From Candidatus Leptofilum gracile (GTDB taxonomy: Bacteria; Chloroflexota; Anaerolineae; Promineifilales; Promineifilaceae), in contig JADJOJ010000010.1 of NCBI GenBank assembly GCA_016713825.1, positions 496,001-560,000 on the forward strand: a stretch of DNA of 64,000 nt, in the 5' to 3' direction. The position numbers were made by a program, and so were the translations under genes. The notes under the pieces are model-generated. The model was not told where the DNA came from, did not search any database, and was given only the letters and a program-made list of their open reading frames with translations. Positions within the stretch are counted from its first letter, which is position 1, and the number at the start of each line of letters is the position of its first letter. Shown one piece after another: positions 7,204 through 15,722 of the stretch.

Positions 7204-9009
7204 ATGACACAAAGCAACATTCGCAATTTTTGCATTATCGCCCATATTGATCATGGGAAATCAACCTTAGCCGACCGCCTGCTGCAAGAAACCGGCACCA
7301 TCACCGAGCGGGAAATGCAGGAGCAAGTGCTCGACAGCATGGACCTGGAGCGGGAAAAAGGCGTCACCATTAAAGCTTCGGCCGTACGCATGAAGTACAC
7401 CGCCAAAGATGGTGAAGAATACATCATGAACCTCATCGACACCCCCGGCCATGTCGATTTTGGGTATGAAGTGAGCCGCGCCCTGCTGGGCTGCGAAGGT
7501 GCCCTGCTGGTGGTAGACGCCACCCAGGGCATCGAGGCCCAAACCCTGGCCAACCTTTACCTGGCGCTAGATGCCGACCTGGAAATTATCCCGGTGGTCA
7601 ATAAAATTGATCTGCCCGCCGCTATGCCCGAAGATGTAGCCGAAGAAGTCGAAAATATTATCGGCCTACCCGCTGAAGATGTGATTCCGATTAGCGCCAA
7701 AACAGGCCAAAACATTGGCGCAGTGCTGGAAGCGATCGTGAAGCGCGTACCGCCGCCAACCATCGATTACGAAGCCCCGCTGCGCGCCCTGGTTTTTGAT
7801 TCCCATTACGACTCTTACAAAGGCGTCATCGCCTACGTGCGCGTGTTTGAAGGCAAACTCAACAAGCGGCAATGGGTGCAGATGATGTCCAACGAGGTCA
7901 CGGCCGAACCGATCGAAATCGGCGTGTTTGCCCCAGCCATGAAGCCCGTGGATACCCTCTCTGCTGGTGAGGTGGGCTACATTGCCACCGGCCTAAAAAC
8001 GGTGCGTGAATGCCGCGTCGGCGACACCATCACCCTGCGTGAATATCCCGCCAAAAAGCCATTGCCCGGTTACCAAGCCGTCAAGCCCATGGTTTTTGCC
8101 GGATTTTACCCCACCGAAGGTGAAGATTACTCGCTTTTGAAAGAAGCGTTAGAGCGGCTGCAACTTAACGACGCCGCCCTCGTTTTTGAGCAAGAAACGT
8201 CTGACGCGCTCAATTTTGGCTTTCGCTGCGGCTTTTTGGGGCTGTTCCACATGGAAATCATTCAAGAGCGGCTGGAGCGCGAGTACGATCTGGATTTGAT
8301 CGCTACGGCCCCCAGCGTGCGCTATGAAGTGAAAATGGCCCACACCGGTGAGGAAATCGTCATTGACAGCCCGGCTGATCTGCCAGATGACGGCAACTTT
8401 GAGGAAATTCGTGAGCCGTGGATGCACGTGCAAATCTTTACTCCAGATGAATATTATGGGGTGGTGATGGATTTGGTCATCAAGCGGCGCGGCGAGTTTG
8501 TGGGGCAAGAATATCCTGCCCCGGGGCGCGTGGTGCTGAAGTTTGACATTCCGCTGGCGGAAATCATCATTGATTTTTACGACAAGCTGAAAAGCGGCAC
8601 CCGCGGCTATGCCTCGATGGATTACGAAACGGCCGGTTATCGTGCTTCCGATTTGGTGAAGCTGGAAGTGCTGGTGAACAAAGCGCCGGTAGACGCCCTG
8701 GCGATGATTGTGCATCGGGATATGGCGTACCATCGCGGGCAAAAGCTGGTGACAGCGCTAAAGAATAAAATTCCGCGCCAGATGTTTGAGGTGCCGATTC
8801 AGGCGGCTACGGGCAAGCGCGTCATCAGCCGGGCTACGGTGAAGGCGATGCGCAAGGATGTGCTGGCCAAATGTTACGGCGGCGACATCACCCGCAAGCG
8901 CAAGCTGCTGGAAAAGCAAAAGAAGGGCAAGAAGCGCATGAAGATGATTGGCACGGTGGAAGTGCCGCAGGAAGCATTCATGGCGGTTCTTTCGCTCAAC
9001 GACGATTAG
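7204..9009 (+). CDS. lepA: Elongation factor 4 (LepA), back-translocating GTPase
   Basis: 601 residues, the normal LepA length. G1 AHIDHGKST, the switch-region DTPGHVDFG and NKIDLP mark the translational GTPase domain. The LepA-specific C-terminal domain follows, with the lysine-rich ending RKRKLLEKQKKGKKRMKMIG typical of the family. EF4 binds stalled ribosomes and promotes back-translocation or assembly of the small subunit. The ATG at 7204 is chosen because IRNFCIIAHIDHGKS directly follows it; reading further upstream would run through the REP-like hairpin. A terminator follows the stop. Confidence 0.97.
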   Translation: MTQSNIRNFCIIAHIDHGKSTLADRLLQETGTITEREMQEQVLDSMDLEREKGVTIKASAVRMKYTAKDGEEYIMNLIDTPGHVDFGYEVSRALLGCEGALLVVDATQGIEAQTLANLYLALDADLEIIPVVNKIDLPAAMPEDVAEEVENIIGLPAEDVIPISAKTGQNIGAVLEAIVKRVPPPTIDYEAPLRALVFDSHYDSYKGVIAYVRVFEGKLNKRQWVQMMSNEVTAEPIEIGVFAPAMKPVDTLSAGEVGYIATGLKTVRECRVGDTITLREYPAKKPLPGYQAVKPMVFAGFYPTEGEDYSLLKEALERLQLNDAALVFEQETSDALNFGFRCGFLGLFHMEIIQERLEREYDLDLIATAPSVRYEVKMAHTGEEIVIDSPADLPDDGNFEEIREPWMHVQIFTPDEYYGVVMDLVIKRRGEFVGQEYPAPGRVVLKFDIPLAEIIIDFYDKLKSGTRGYASMDYETAGYRASDLVKLEVLVNKAPVDALAMIVHRDMAYHRGQKLVTALKNKIPRQMFEVPIQAATGKRVISRATVKAMRKDVLAKCYGGDITRKRKLLEKQKKGKKRMKMIGTVEVPQEAFMAVLSLNDD

Positions 9010-9014
9010 TTTTC

Positions 9015-9052
9015 AGATGCGACGCACTTCAAAAGTGCGTCGCATCTTTTTT
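9015..9052 (+). terminator. Terminator hairpin after lepA (shared hairpin family)
   Basis: A perfect 15-nt stem (AGATGCGACGCACTT and its complement) with a tiny loop is followed by six T residues. The core TGCGACGCACTT stem recurs at 14421-14453, so the terminator also belongs to a dispersed repeat family. Confidence 0.8.
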
Positions 9053-9069
9053 GCTAAAGAGGTTTGTTT

Positions 9070-10125
9070 TTGGCTAATTTTTATTCGCGGTTTGTGTTTC
9101 CGCTGCTGCGGCGCATGGATGCAGAAACGGTGCATGACCGGACGTTGCGTTTGCTGGAACTGGCGCAGGGTGGGGTGGGACGGCCGTTCCTAAAAAAAAT
9201 CGCTGGCCCCCTCCCCCAAAACCCCGTTCAATTCGCCGGACTCACCTTCCCCAACGTGCTGGGCATGGCCGCCGGCTTCGATAAAGACGTGCGCGTGGTG
9301 CCCGGTTTGGCCGCGCTTGGCTTTGGCCACATCGAGGTAGGCACGCTGACGCCCCGCCCGCAGGCGGGCAACCCGCGCCCGCGCATCTTCCGCCTGCCGG
9401 AGGATGGGGCGATCATCAACCGGATGGGCTTCCCTAACGGCGGCGTGCAGGCGGCGCTGCCTCGGCTGCAAAAATTGGCGGCAAAACCCCACGACTACAT
9501 CCTGGGCGTGAGCCTGGGCAAGCAAAAAGAGACCCCGCTAGCGTCAGCTAGCGCAGACTACATCGCCGTGATGCAGGCGGTTTATCCATTTGCCGATTAT
9601 TTGGCGGTGAACATCAGCTCGCCCAACACGCCGGGGCTGCGGGAGCTGCAAGGGGGGGATTATCTGGGTCAGCTGCTGGGGGCGCTGGCGGCGGAGAATG
9701 AGAGGTTGGCGGCGGGGCATGGTGTGGGGAAACGGCCGTTATTCATCAAAATTGCCCCGGATTTGTCGCTGGGGGAGTTGGATGAGATTTTAACGGCCGT
9801 TCAAGACCACCAGATCGACGCCATCATTGCCACCAACACCACCATTGGCCGCGACGGGCTACGCTCGCCCAACCAGCGGGAGGCGGGAGGCTTGAGTGGG
9901 CTGCCGCTGCGGGAAAAAAGCACGGAGATGATTAAGCATATTTGGGGGGTGACGAACGGCCGTTTGCCCATCATTGGTGTGGGGGGGATAAGAACGGCGG
10001 CCGACGTGCAGGCCAAGCTAGACACCGGTGCCAGCCTGGTGCAGCTCTACACCAGCCTCGTCTACGAAGGCCCCGGCCTCCCTGGTAATCTTCTTCACGC
10101 ACTGACGAAGCCTTCTTCGGCCTGA
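9070..10125 (+). CDS. pyrD: Dihydroorotate dehydrogenase, quinone-dependent (class 2)
   Basis: About 351 residues. Oxidises dihydroorotate to orotate in pyrimidine synthesis with FMN and membrane quinone. The N-terminal amphipathic stretch (FYSRFVFPLLRRMDAE) is the class 2 membrane-binding module. AGFDKD, VGTLTPRPQ, NRMGFPN and the catalytic-serine motif NISSPNTPGLR are all present, as are FMN-binding GVGGI and YTSLVYEGP near the C-terminus. The start is a TTG: with AAAGAGG at 9056-9062, the TTG at 9070 has proper spacing, while a TTG at 9064 would be too close. Monocistronic between the lepA terminator and the AT-rich EAD gene. Confidence 0.93.
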   Translation: MANFYSRFVFPLLRRMDAETVHDRTLRLLELAQGGVGRPFLKKIAGPLPQNPVQFAGLTFPNVLGMAAGFDKDVRVVPGLAALGFGHIEVGTLTPRPQAGNPRPRIFRLPEDGAIINRMGFPNGGVQAALPRLQKLAAKPHDYILGVSLGKQKETPLASASADYIAVMQAVYPFADYLAVNISSPNTPGLRELQGGDYLGQLLGALAAENERLAAGHGVGKRPLFIKIAPDLSLGELDEILTAVQDHQIDAIIATNTTIGRDGLRSPNQREAGGLSGLPLREKSTEMIKHIWGVTNGRLPIIGVGGIRTAADVQAKLDTGASLVQLYTSLVYEGPGLPGNLLHALTKPSSA

Positions 10126-10284
10126 TCTAGAAGTGAACATGGAAAGCTCTCTGATTGACATAGATTTTGTAGATTACACAGATTTTTTTTGAGCTCACTT
10201 GAGATTTTCTGCTTTTGCCAGAAATTAGTTAGAGGTAAATCCAGAATTCTCACGAATTTAATTGTGCCAAAGCGATAAAGAAGG

Positions 10285-10950
10285 TCAGATTTGATCAGGA
10301 GGATTCCCAAACCATCTTCTTAATCTAAGGATTATAGCGCCTAAGATAATCCCACTAATTGTAAAAAGGATAATACTAGCAATTACTTCTGCAAGTTGAA
10401 TCTCTCCAACATCCAATGAAGTCGTTACACCAAATAAGCTCATGGAACCTACTGCAATTATCGCGCTTGCCGGAGCGAAAACATAAATTTCAGATAACGC
10501 TTTTGATTTGAAGCCTATAATTACTTGCAAAGAAATCATAAGTATGAGAAAGATAACAGGTGTGAATGCGTAAAATACGCCCACTAAACCAATAATCGGA
10601 GAGGCTGCCAAGATTATTATCCAAAGCCTCTTTTGAGAATCATTTATTCCTTTAGAAGTCAAAATATTTTGTATATTTTGTGATTCTCTGGCTTCTGTTT
10701 TGACCTGGATTGGTTGAGTGAATTCTCTAGAACTATGCCAGCTGATATTTGGTCGCATTTCCTGACACTTTGTGACTAACTCATTAGTCTTATTAATGCG
10801 TTCAAACTCTAAAATTAATTCTCGTATTTTTGCCTTTTTACCTTCCCCTAATATGGAATCATAGTCAATGTGGAGGTTAAAGCAAAGAGTCTTTAGATCA
10901 TCAATGTTAAAACTTTGGTCAATAAGGGTGTGAAGTTTTTCTCGATTCAT
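10285..10950 (-). CDS. Effector-associated-domain (EAD-like) multi-pass membrane protein
   Basis: 221 residues. The N-terminal ~75 residues (MNREKLHTLIDQSFNIDDLK, then LCFNLHIDYDSILGEGKKAK and RELILEF, ending RPNISW) match the helical effector-associated domains described as homotypic adaptors in bacterial conflict and immunity proteins, with the hallmark Leu-Cys-Phe, Val/Ile-Asp-Tyr-Asp and Gly-x-Gly-Lys pattern. After a linker come four hydrophobic helices (about 120-210), ending in basic LRLRRWFG. I do not assign a numbered EAD subfamily. Such proteins are thought to recruit partners by EAD-EAD pairing; a pore- or membrane-perturbing effector role is inferred. The gene is very AT-rich compared with both neighbours, suggesting horizontal acquisition. 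No EAD partner is adjacent. Confidence 0.65.
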   Translation of the reverse strand: MNREKLHTLIDQSFNIDDLKTLCFNLHIDYDSILGEGKKAKIRELILEFERINKTNELVTKCQEMRPNISWHSSREFTQPIQVKTEARESQNIQNILTSKGINDSQKRLWIIILAASPIIGLVGVFYAFTPVIFLILMISLQVIIGFKSKALSEIYVFAPASAIIAVGSMSLFGVTTSLDVGEIQLAEVIASIILFTISGIILGAIILRLRRWFGNPPDQI

Positions 10951-11331
10951 ATGAGTGATGTTAGTTGATTCATTTTTATTATTATCTGCTCGCTTGTTAA
11001 ATTAGCTCAAGGGGCATTATCATGCTGTTGAATGCAATAGCCGAACTTAACCCCCTTGCCTAGTGTTTTCTTAATCTAGCGAAATACTCTATTGTTTGTG
11101 GTCGGTGTCAGGCTGTATTACTTGCCACAAAATCTTGATTCATAAATTTTAACATAAGTTTAGATAATGATTAAAGGGCAACCCTTAAAGAAAGTCAATA
11201 ATCCGTCAAATTTCTGCGCACATGTGCTTCATTGTCGCGCAAGTTGGTCGTTTTGAGGTTATTGCCCTACGGCCGTTCCCCCCACCTACTTTTCCCCGCC
11301 ACCCTTGGGTATAATTCGCCTGAGGAGAAAA
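10951..11331. other. AT-rich spacer between EAD gene and acylphosphatase
   Basis: About 380 nt between divergently oriented genes with no coding region or RNA I can support. Base composition follows the AT-rich EAD gene up to roughly 11230 and then returns to the GC-rich host pattern. TATAAT at about 11310-11315 may serve the acylphosphatase gene. Confidence 0.4.
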
Positions 11332-11628
11332 ATGTCCGACTTAGCGCAGCAAAAACAGGTAACAGCAATCGTCCACGGCTACGTGCAAGGAGTTTCCTTT
11401 CGCTACCACACCCACCGCGCCGCCAACCGGCTGGGCGTGACGGGCTGGGTGGCCAATCAGCGCGACGGCACAGTTAAAGTAGTGGCCGAGGGGGATGAAG
11501 CCAGCCTGCGCCAGCTCGTCGCCTTTTTGCACGAAGGCTCCCCCGCCGCCCGCGTCCAGCACGTCGAGGAAACATGGGCCGAGGCCACGGGCGAATTTAG
11601 TAGATTCTCGGTTAACTACCTGGGCTAA
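11332..11628 (+). CDS. acyP: Acylphosphatase
   Basis: 98-residue enzyme hydrolysing acyl-phosphates such as carbamoyl or 1,3-bisphosphoglyceryl phosphate. The signature VQGVSFRYHTHRAANRLG holds the phosphate-binding Arg, and GWVANQRDGTVKVVAEG holds the catalytic Asn. Length matches the family. The start at 11332 is fixed by GAGGAG immediately upstream. The stop is followed by an inverted repeat at 11651-11734 that separates it from the FecR-like gene. Confidence 0.93.
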   Translation: MSDLAQQKQVTAIVHGYVQGVSFRYHTHRAANRLGVTGWVANQRDGTVKVVAEGDEASLRQLVAFLHEGSPAARVQHVEETWAEATGEFSRFSVNYLG

Positions 11629-11650
11629 GATTTCAAAAATGAATGATTTC

Positions 11651-11734
11651 ACCGCAGAGGCGCGGAGAACGCAGAGGTTTTCTCTCTATTCTTAGAAACT
11701 CTGCGCCCTTTGCGTCTTTGCGGTTCGTTTTTCA
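11651..11734. repeat. Inverted repeat of the CGCAGAG/CTTTGCGG type, copy 1
   Basis: Left arm ACCGCAGAGGCGCGGAGAAC and right arm ending CTTTGCGTCTTTGCGGT form a long imperfect hairpin. Related elements are at 22476-22545 and 26290-26396. All three lie in spacers. Confidence 0.65.
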
Positions 11735-11777
11735 CTGTCCAAATTTAGAACAAGATTCAGAGTTTCACAGAGATGTT

Positions 11778-13055
11778 ATGGTTGAAGAAAAAAGTAGGGT
11801 AGAGCGTCAACGATTGGCCTGGGTGGTGCTGCTGAGCAGCTTCGCCGTTTGCATGATTTTTACCATTGCTGTGCCCATCACGGCCAATGCGCTGCTGCAA
11901 AATCTCACTGAGTCGCTGGTGATTTTTGTGCAGGCCAACCAGGGCACGGTGGGCATCGACAACAGCACCGGCGACCGTACGGCGCTGCTGGCGGGGGAGG
12001 GTGGCGTGGTCATCGCCCCTGGCCAGCGAGTGCTGACGGGCGACACCGCCTCGGCGCTGATTGCCGTGAATCCGCCCAACGTGGAGGAACTGCTGGCCCG
12101 CTTGCAGGTGTACAGCAGCACTGACCTGACCTTGCTGGAGGCGGCGACGCCGCGCTTTGGCGTGAGTGACAAGGAGAACAGCCTGAGTGTGCGGCTGGAC
12201 AACGGCCGTATCCGCCTCACCGTACCCGATTTTGGGGAACGGCCGTCTCAAATCCTCATCGCCAGCCCGCAAAGCGACATCACCATCCAGACGCCGGGGC
12301 AGTACACCATCCTCGTCAACAATGATGAGACGCAGGTGACGGTGCAGTCGGGGCGGGTGGTGGTAACGGCCGTAAATAGCGAAAATAGCCTCACCCTGGC
12401 CGAAAACCAGCGCGCCGTCGTGCCCACTGGCTCGGCCCCCGTCGGGCCGCTGGAAACGGAGCGCAACCTGCTGGTGAACGGCGATTTTAGCCAGGAGCTG
12501 AGCCGCTGGACCATCTTCCCCTGGAATGTGGAGCGGGCCGACCAGCCCGCCGGGCAGGTGCGCGTGCTGGATGCAGGCGAGGAGCCGCGCCTCAACATCA
12601 GCCGCGAGGGCGTGGGGCATGCCGATGTGCTGGTGCGCCAATCCGTCAACCAGGACGTCGCCGAGGTGGAGTCGCTGCGCCTGCTGGTCACCTTCCGCAT
12701 CATCAACCAGTCGCTGGAAGTGTGCGGTATTGCCGGGAGTGAATGTCCGCTCTTTTTGCGGGTCAATTACGTGGACGGCAGCGGTTTCTCCAACACCTGG
12801 CAGCACGGCTTCTACGCCGTCGGCGACCCCATCCCCGGTGTGCAGCCCGACGGCTGCATCCCCTGCGCGATGATTCAAGACGTGCACGAGAAGGTGCCGC
12901 TCGGCCAGGAATATTTCTACGACATTGATTTAGGTGCCGAGATTTCCCGCCAGGGCCGCGTCCCGCCCCGCTTCATCGAGAGCCTCATTCTGGTCTCATC
13001 GGGGCACAATTTTGAGGTAGAAGTGGTGGATGTGGCGCTGCTGGCGGCTGACTAA
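11778..13055 (+). CDS. FecR-like membrane-anchored extracytoplasmic protein
   Basis: 425 residues. A short basic cytoplasmic N-terminus is followed by one membrane helix (about 14-40, AWVVLLSSFAVCMIFTIAVP). A FecR-type beta region (about 45-225) carries pairs such as VLTGDTASALIAV, GRIRLTVP and QVTVQSGRVVVTA. The C-terminal half begins NLLVNGDFSQELSRWTIFPW, the opening of a carbohydrate-binding-module-like jelly roll, with a pair of Cys-containing loops (VCGIAGSECP, DGCIPC). It probably senses or binds something at the outer face. The ATG at 11778 is preferred because upstream reading would enter the intergenic repeat. No anti-sigma partner is adjacent. Confidence 0.65.
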   Translation: MVEEKSRVERQRLAWVVLLSSFAVCMIFTIAVPITANALLQNLTESLVIFVQANQGTVGIDNSTGDRTALLAGEGGVVIAPGQRVLTGDTASALIAVNPPNVEELLARLQVYSSTDLTLLEAATPRFGVSDKENSLSVRLDNGRIRLTVPDFGERPSQILIASPQSDITIQTPGQYTILVNNDETQVTVQSGRVVVTAVNSENSLTLAENQRAVVPTGSAPVGPLETERNLLVNGDFSQELSRWTIFPWNVERADQPAGQVRVLDAGEEPRLNISREGVGHADVLVRQSVNQDVAEVESLRLLVTFRIINQSLEVCGIAGSECPLFLRVNYVDGSGFSNTWQHGFYAVGDPIPGVQPDGCIPCAMIQDVHEKVPLGQEYFYDIDLGAEISRQGRVPPRFIESLILVSSGHNFEVEVVDVALLAAD

Positions 13056-13061
13056 CGCTAG

Positions 13062-13126
13062 AAGTGCCAGGCACTGGGCACACGACCTTGGTAAATGAAG
13101 AACCTTCTGCCCAGTGCCTGGCACTT
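13062..13126. repeat. REP-like hairpin, copy 2
   Basis: Arms AAGTGCCAGGCACTGGGC and GCCCAGTGCCTGGCACTT are complementary around a roughly 29-nt loop containing CCTTGGTAA. Same family as 7081-7140 and 24368-24430. It lies just after the FecR-like stop. Confidence 0.75.
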
Positions 13127-13136
13127 GGGAAAGCTG

Positions 13137-13209
13137 TTCCACGGGGGGGAGGGAGCCCCCGGGGCGTTTTGGGGCCGCGTGCGCCCGTGGGGGTTCCCCC
13201 CCGACGGGG
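13137..13209. other. G/C-run-rich stretch of doubtful quality
   Basis: Consecutive runs of G and C (seven, five and six long) occupy this spacer between convergent genes. The texture differs from all surrounding DNA and resembles the longer tract at 15426-15600. I regard it as possibly miscalled sequence at a difficult hairpin. Confidence 0.45.
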
Positions 13210-14409
13210 TTAATCCAGCCCCGTCCAGTTTTTGAGCCATGCCTCCAAATCTTCAGGCTGGTTGGCAACAACGGCCGTAAATTTCACCCCCGGATAATGC
13301 TGCTGGAACCAGCTCGCCGTCAGCACTTCGGGCCAATGATGGGGGTTTACGGCCAGAACGTGCCGGTTCTCCAGATTGCCAATGCCCGCGTCATCTGCCG
13401 AGAAGCCGATGGTGAAACGGCCGTCATACCCCCCTCTCGCTGCCGCCAACACCCACTTCTGGCTGGCTGTCGGTGGCAGCAGCACGTAGACCCGCCGGTA
13501 GCTCAGCCGCGCCGAATCGCTGGGCACCAGCTGCACATTTCGCGCCACTTGCAGCAGGCGCAGCGCCAGCAGTCGCGCCCCAAAATCCCCCACAAAACGA
13601 ATGTCGTACAGGCCATCCATGTCCGTGTTGAACTCGTAGCGCCACAGCGTGCGGTCGCCGTCCAGCGTTTTGCCTTTAGACGCCACTTTGCCCAGCGTGT
13701 CATCGGGGCGATTCACGATCAGCTCCACATATTTGTGCTCGCGGCTGGAGGAGATTACGGCCGTAATCGGTTCCCCCGGCTTCGGCTGTTCTGGCTCCAG
13801 GGCAATGTGCGTATCCCCAAGCCCCACAATATTCACCCCGCGCTTGTGCCGCCCGATGGGGCGCAAATACGCATTCCGCCAAAACACTGACTGCATCCGC
13901 TTGGGCAAATTGGGCGCCGACTTCACAAAAATAGTGATGATCGACGCTTCCGCTTCTGCCTGGACGCGCACTGTTTCCCAATGGCTCAACGGTTGAGAAA
14001 CGTCACTCCACACAATCAGCGGGCTGGTCGGGTCCAGGCCGCCCGTCGGGTCGATGCCCACCTGCAAGTTCACATCGCTCGCTTCCAGCTGGCTGCCGGG
14101 CGAGGCGTCCTCGCTCGACCACGCCTGCCCTTCCACGCTCAGCTCGTACTGGTTGCCCGCCACGGAGGGGAGTTGCTGCCACAGGCCCGCCTCGTGCGTG
14201 CCCCAGGGGGTGCTCAGCTGCTGCGTCAGGCTGTCGTCCAGCGTGTAGGCGCTAAAAACGGGGGTGCGATTTTTCCAGTCCGGTGCGCCTGCGGCGGCGT
14301 CCAGCCACCAGGGTGCCCAGCCGGCGGCGGTAATCAAATTTTTATTGTCACGATACGGATGAAATGGTTTGCCGATACGGCCGTTTGTCAACAGTTCTTG
14401 TCTTGCCAT
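13210..14409 (-). CDS. Protein of unknown function with carbohydrate-binding-like N-terminal half
   Basis: 399 residues, no clear signal peptide. The N-terminal half reads like a jelly-roll binding module (WQQLPSVAGNQYELSVEGQAW, then VNLQVGIDPTGG and SHWETVRVQAEAEAS), as in glycan-binding domains of secreted proteins. A middle section with beta strands (KPGEPITAVISSSREH, YVELIVNRPDD) follows. The C-terminal ~120 residues (SYRRVYVLLPPTASQKWVLA, YDGRFTIGFSADDAG) look like an alpha/beta domain I cannot name; phrasing such as GIGNLENRHVLAVNPHHWPE is distinctive. Related in style to the convergent FecR-like protein. Precise function unknown. The N-terminus lies beside a terminator-family hairpin at 14421-14453. 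Confidence 0.55.
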   Translation of the reverse strand: MARQELLTNGRIGKPFHPYRDNKNLITAAGWAPWWLDAAAGAPDWKNRTPVFSAYTLDDSLTQQLSTPWGTHEAGLWQQLPSVAGNQYELSVEGQAWSSEDASPGSQLEASDVNLQVGIDPTGGLDPTSPLIVWSDVSQPLSHWETVRVQAEAEASIITIFVKSAPNLPKRMQSVFWRNAYLRPIGRHKRGVNIVGLGDTHIALEPEQPKPGEPITAVISSSREHKYVELIVNRPDDTLGKVASKGKTLDGDRTLWRYEFNTDMDGLYDIRFVGDFGARLLALRLLQVARNVQLVPSDSARLSYRRVYVLLPPTASQKWVLAAARGGYDGRFTIGFSADDAGIGNLENRHVLAVNPHHWPEVLTASWFQQHYPGVKFTAVVANQPEDLEAWLKNWTGLD

Positions 14410-14420
14410 AGTATCTTAAA

Positions 14421-14453
14421 AGGTGCGACGCACTTTCAAAGTGCGTCGCACCT
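14421..14453. repeat. Second copy of the TGCGACGCACTT hairpin
   Basis: AGGTGCGACGCACTT and AAGTGCGTCGCACCT pair perfectly over 15 nt with a three-nt loop. It sits between the radC stop and the next minus-strand start. Without a clear T-run on that strand it may be a weak terminator or a dispersed repeat; compare 9015-9052. Confidence 0.65.
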
Positions 14454-14465
14454 ATATTTGCGAAT

Positions 14466-15209
14466 TTATGAAAACCCCAACCCCCGCTCCTTCATCGAAA
14501 CAAACCGGTTGTGCCCAATGACGATGTGGTCCAGCACGTCGATGTTGAGCAGCGCACCTGCTTGCACCAGCTGCCGCGTCACGGCCACATCTTCGGGGGA
14601 GGGGGAGGGGTCGCCGGAGGGATGGTTGTGGGCCACGATGAACGCGGCCGCATTTTCCTTAATCGCTGCCCGGAACAGCTCGCCCAGGCGAATGACGGAG
14701 GTGTTCAGGCTGCCGATGTAGATGGTGGGCGTGGCCAGCACCCGGTTGCGCGTGTCCAGCAAAATCAGCCGCAGATGCTCCTTCTCCAAAAAGCTCATTT
14801 CCGACATGAGCAAATTGGCGGCATCGGCGGGGGAGGTGATGCGCGGCTTCTCTTCTGGCGCGGTAGTCAGCAGCCGACGGCCGATTTCCAACGCCGCCTT
14901 AATCTCCACCGCCTTGGCCGGACCAACGCCCTTCACCTCCATGAGTTCCGTAATCGAAGCCCGCGCCAATCCCGACAAATCCTTGAAGGTATTGAGCAAT
15001 CGCTCCGCCAGCCGCAGCACGTTTTCGCCCGGCACGCCCACGCGCAAAATAATGGCCAGCAGTTCGGCGGTGGAGACGGCTCGTTCCCCCACTTTCAGCA
15101 GCCGCTCGCGGGGGCGGTCATGCTCGGCAAAGTCCCGCATCATGAGGGTGTAGGTGGGGATAGGTTCGGTTTGGGGGGAACGGCCGTTCTCGTCACTACG
15201 GCTTGTCAT
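14466..15209 (-). CDS. radC: RadC family JAB-domain DNA-repair-associated protein
   Basis: 247 residues. An N-terminal helix-hairpin-helix segment (about 75-110, ITELMEVKGVGPAKAVEIKA) is followed by a JAB/MPN metalloprotease-like domain with the metal motif AHNHPSGDPSPS near 193-204. RadC-like proteins are widespread; their biochemical role is uncertain and the old link to recombination repair in E. coli was revised. All zinc ligands of the JAMM motif are intact. The 5' end overlaps the stop of the small gene upstream by 14 nt, implying co-translation. Confidence 0.93.
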   Translation of the reverse strand: MTSRSDENGRSPQTEPIPTYTLMMRDFAEHDRPRERLLKVGERAVSTAELLAIILRVGVPGENVLRLAERLLNTFKDLSGLARASITELMEVKGVGPAKAVEIKAALEIGRRLLTTAPEEKPRITSPADAANLLMSEMSFLEKEHLRLILLDTRNRVLATPTIYIGSLNTSVIRLGELFRAAIKENAAAFIVAHNHPSGDPSPSPEDVAVTRQLVQAGALLNIDVLDHIVIGHNRFVSMKERGLGFS

Positions 15210-15381
15210 TCGCGTCGCTCATCAGCTCCAAAAACTCTTCCCATTCGTCAGAGGCCAGGTGCAGGGTGATGCTGCCTAGCTCCACGTGATAGATAAACCC
15301 CTCATCATCCGGGCTGCGCCAGACAGCGAAGTTTTCGCTTTCGGCAACCATATCGACTTCCATATTTTCATCTTTACTCAT
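15196..15381 (-). CDS. Small acidic conserved-looking protein, first gene of the radC operon
   Basis: 61 residues, strongly acidic (DEWEEFLELMSDAND). It reads like a compact one-domain protein (FAVWRSPDDEGFIYHVELGS, then ITLHLASDEWEEF). No known family recognised. Its 3' end overlaps radC by 14 nt on the same strand, supporting that it is expressed with radC. The start could also be one of two internal ATGs (15363 or 15351), since no clear ribosome-binding site precedes the first. Confidence 0.55.
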   Translation of the reverse strand: MSKDENMEVDMVAESENFAVWRSPDDEGFIYHVELGSITLHLASDEWEEFLELMSDANDKP

Positions 15382-15425
15382 GGCTGATTAAATATCCTTT
15401 TTTGTGAAGATTGGCACGGCGTTTA

Positions 15426-15600
15426 TTTAAAAAGGGGGCCTTGGAAAACAGGGGGGGGGGCTTTTTTTTTGTTTTTTTTTGTGTGTCCGGGGGGGCCCCT
15501 GGGGGGGGGGGTTTTTGCCGGGGGGGTTTTTTTTTTTTTTTTTTTTTTTTTTTTGGGGCCCGGGGGGGGTGGGGGTTTTTTGTTTTTTTTTTGGCCTGTT
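15426..15600. other. Long homopolymer G/T tract, probable sequencing or assembly artefact
   Basis: Long runs of G (up to ten) and T (over twenty) alternate with short GGCC stretches. No biological repeat unit is visible, and open frames here translate to low-complexity glycine/phenylalanine. The whole 15382-15722 spacer otherwise contains only a short ordinary stretch before the AI-2E permease stop. Confidence 0.6.
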
Positions 15601-15722
15601 GGCCGTTTCTAACTCAAGATGACCCCAATTTTATACAGAGCAGCGCAAATGTACCAATTAAAGAGTGGGATGCAGATTAACGCCAATGACGCAGATAAAA
15701 AAGATCTGCGTTCATTAGCGTC

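Noticed and set aside
10126..10284. Repeat remnant TAGATTTTGTAGATTACACAG after pyrD
   Set aside because: It resembles a common fragment of intergenic repeats, but I cannot find a partner arm or a second copy to define an element.
11757..12887. Long antisense open frame on the minus strand opposite the FecR-like gene
   Set aside because: Low-complexity His/Arg/Ala-rich translation, no domain, and it overlaps a convincing plus-strand gene.
15411..15680. Open frame rich in Gly and Phe
   Set aside because: Produced by the homopolymer tract of doubtful quality; not a plausible protein.
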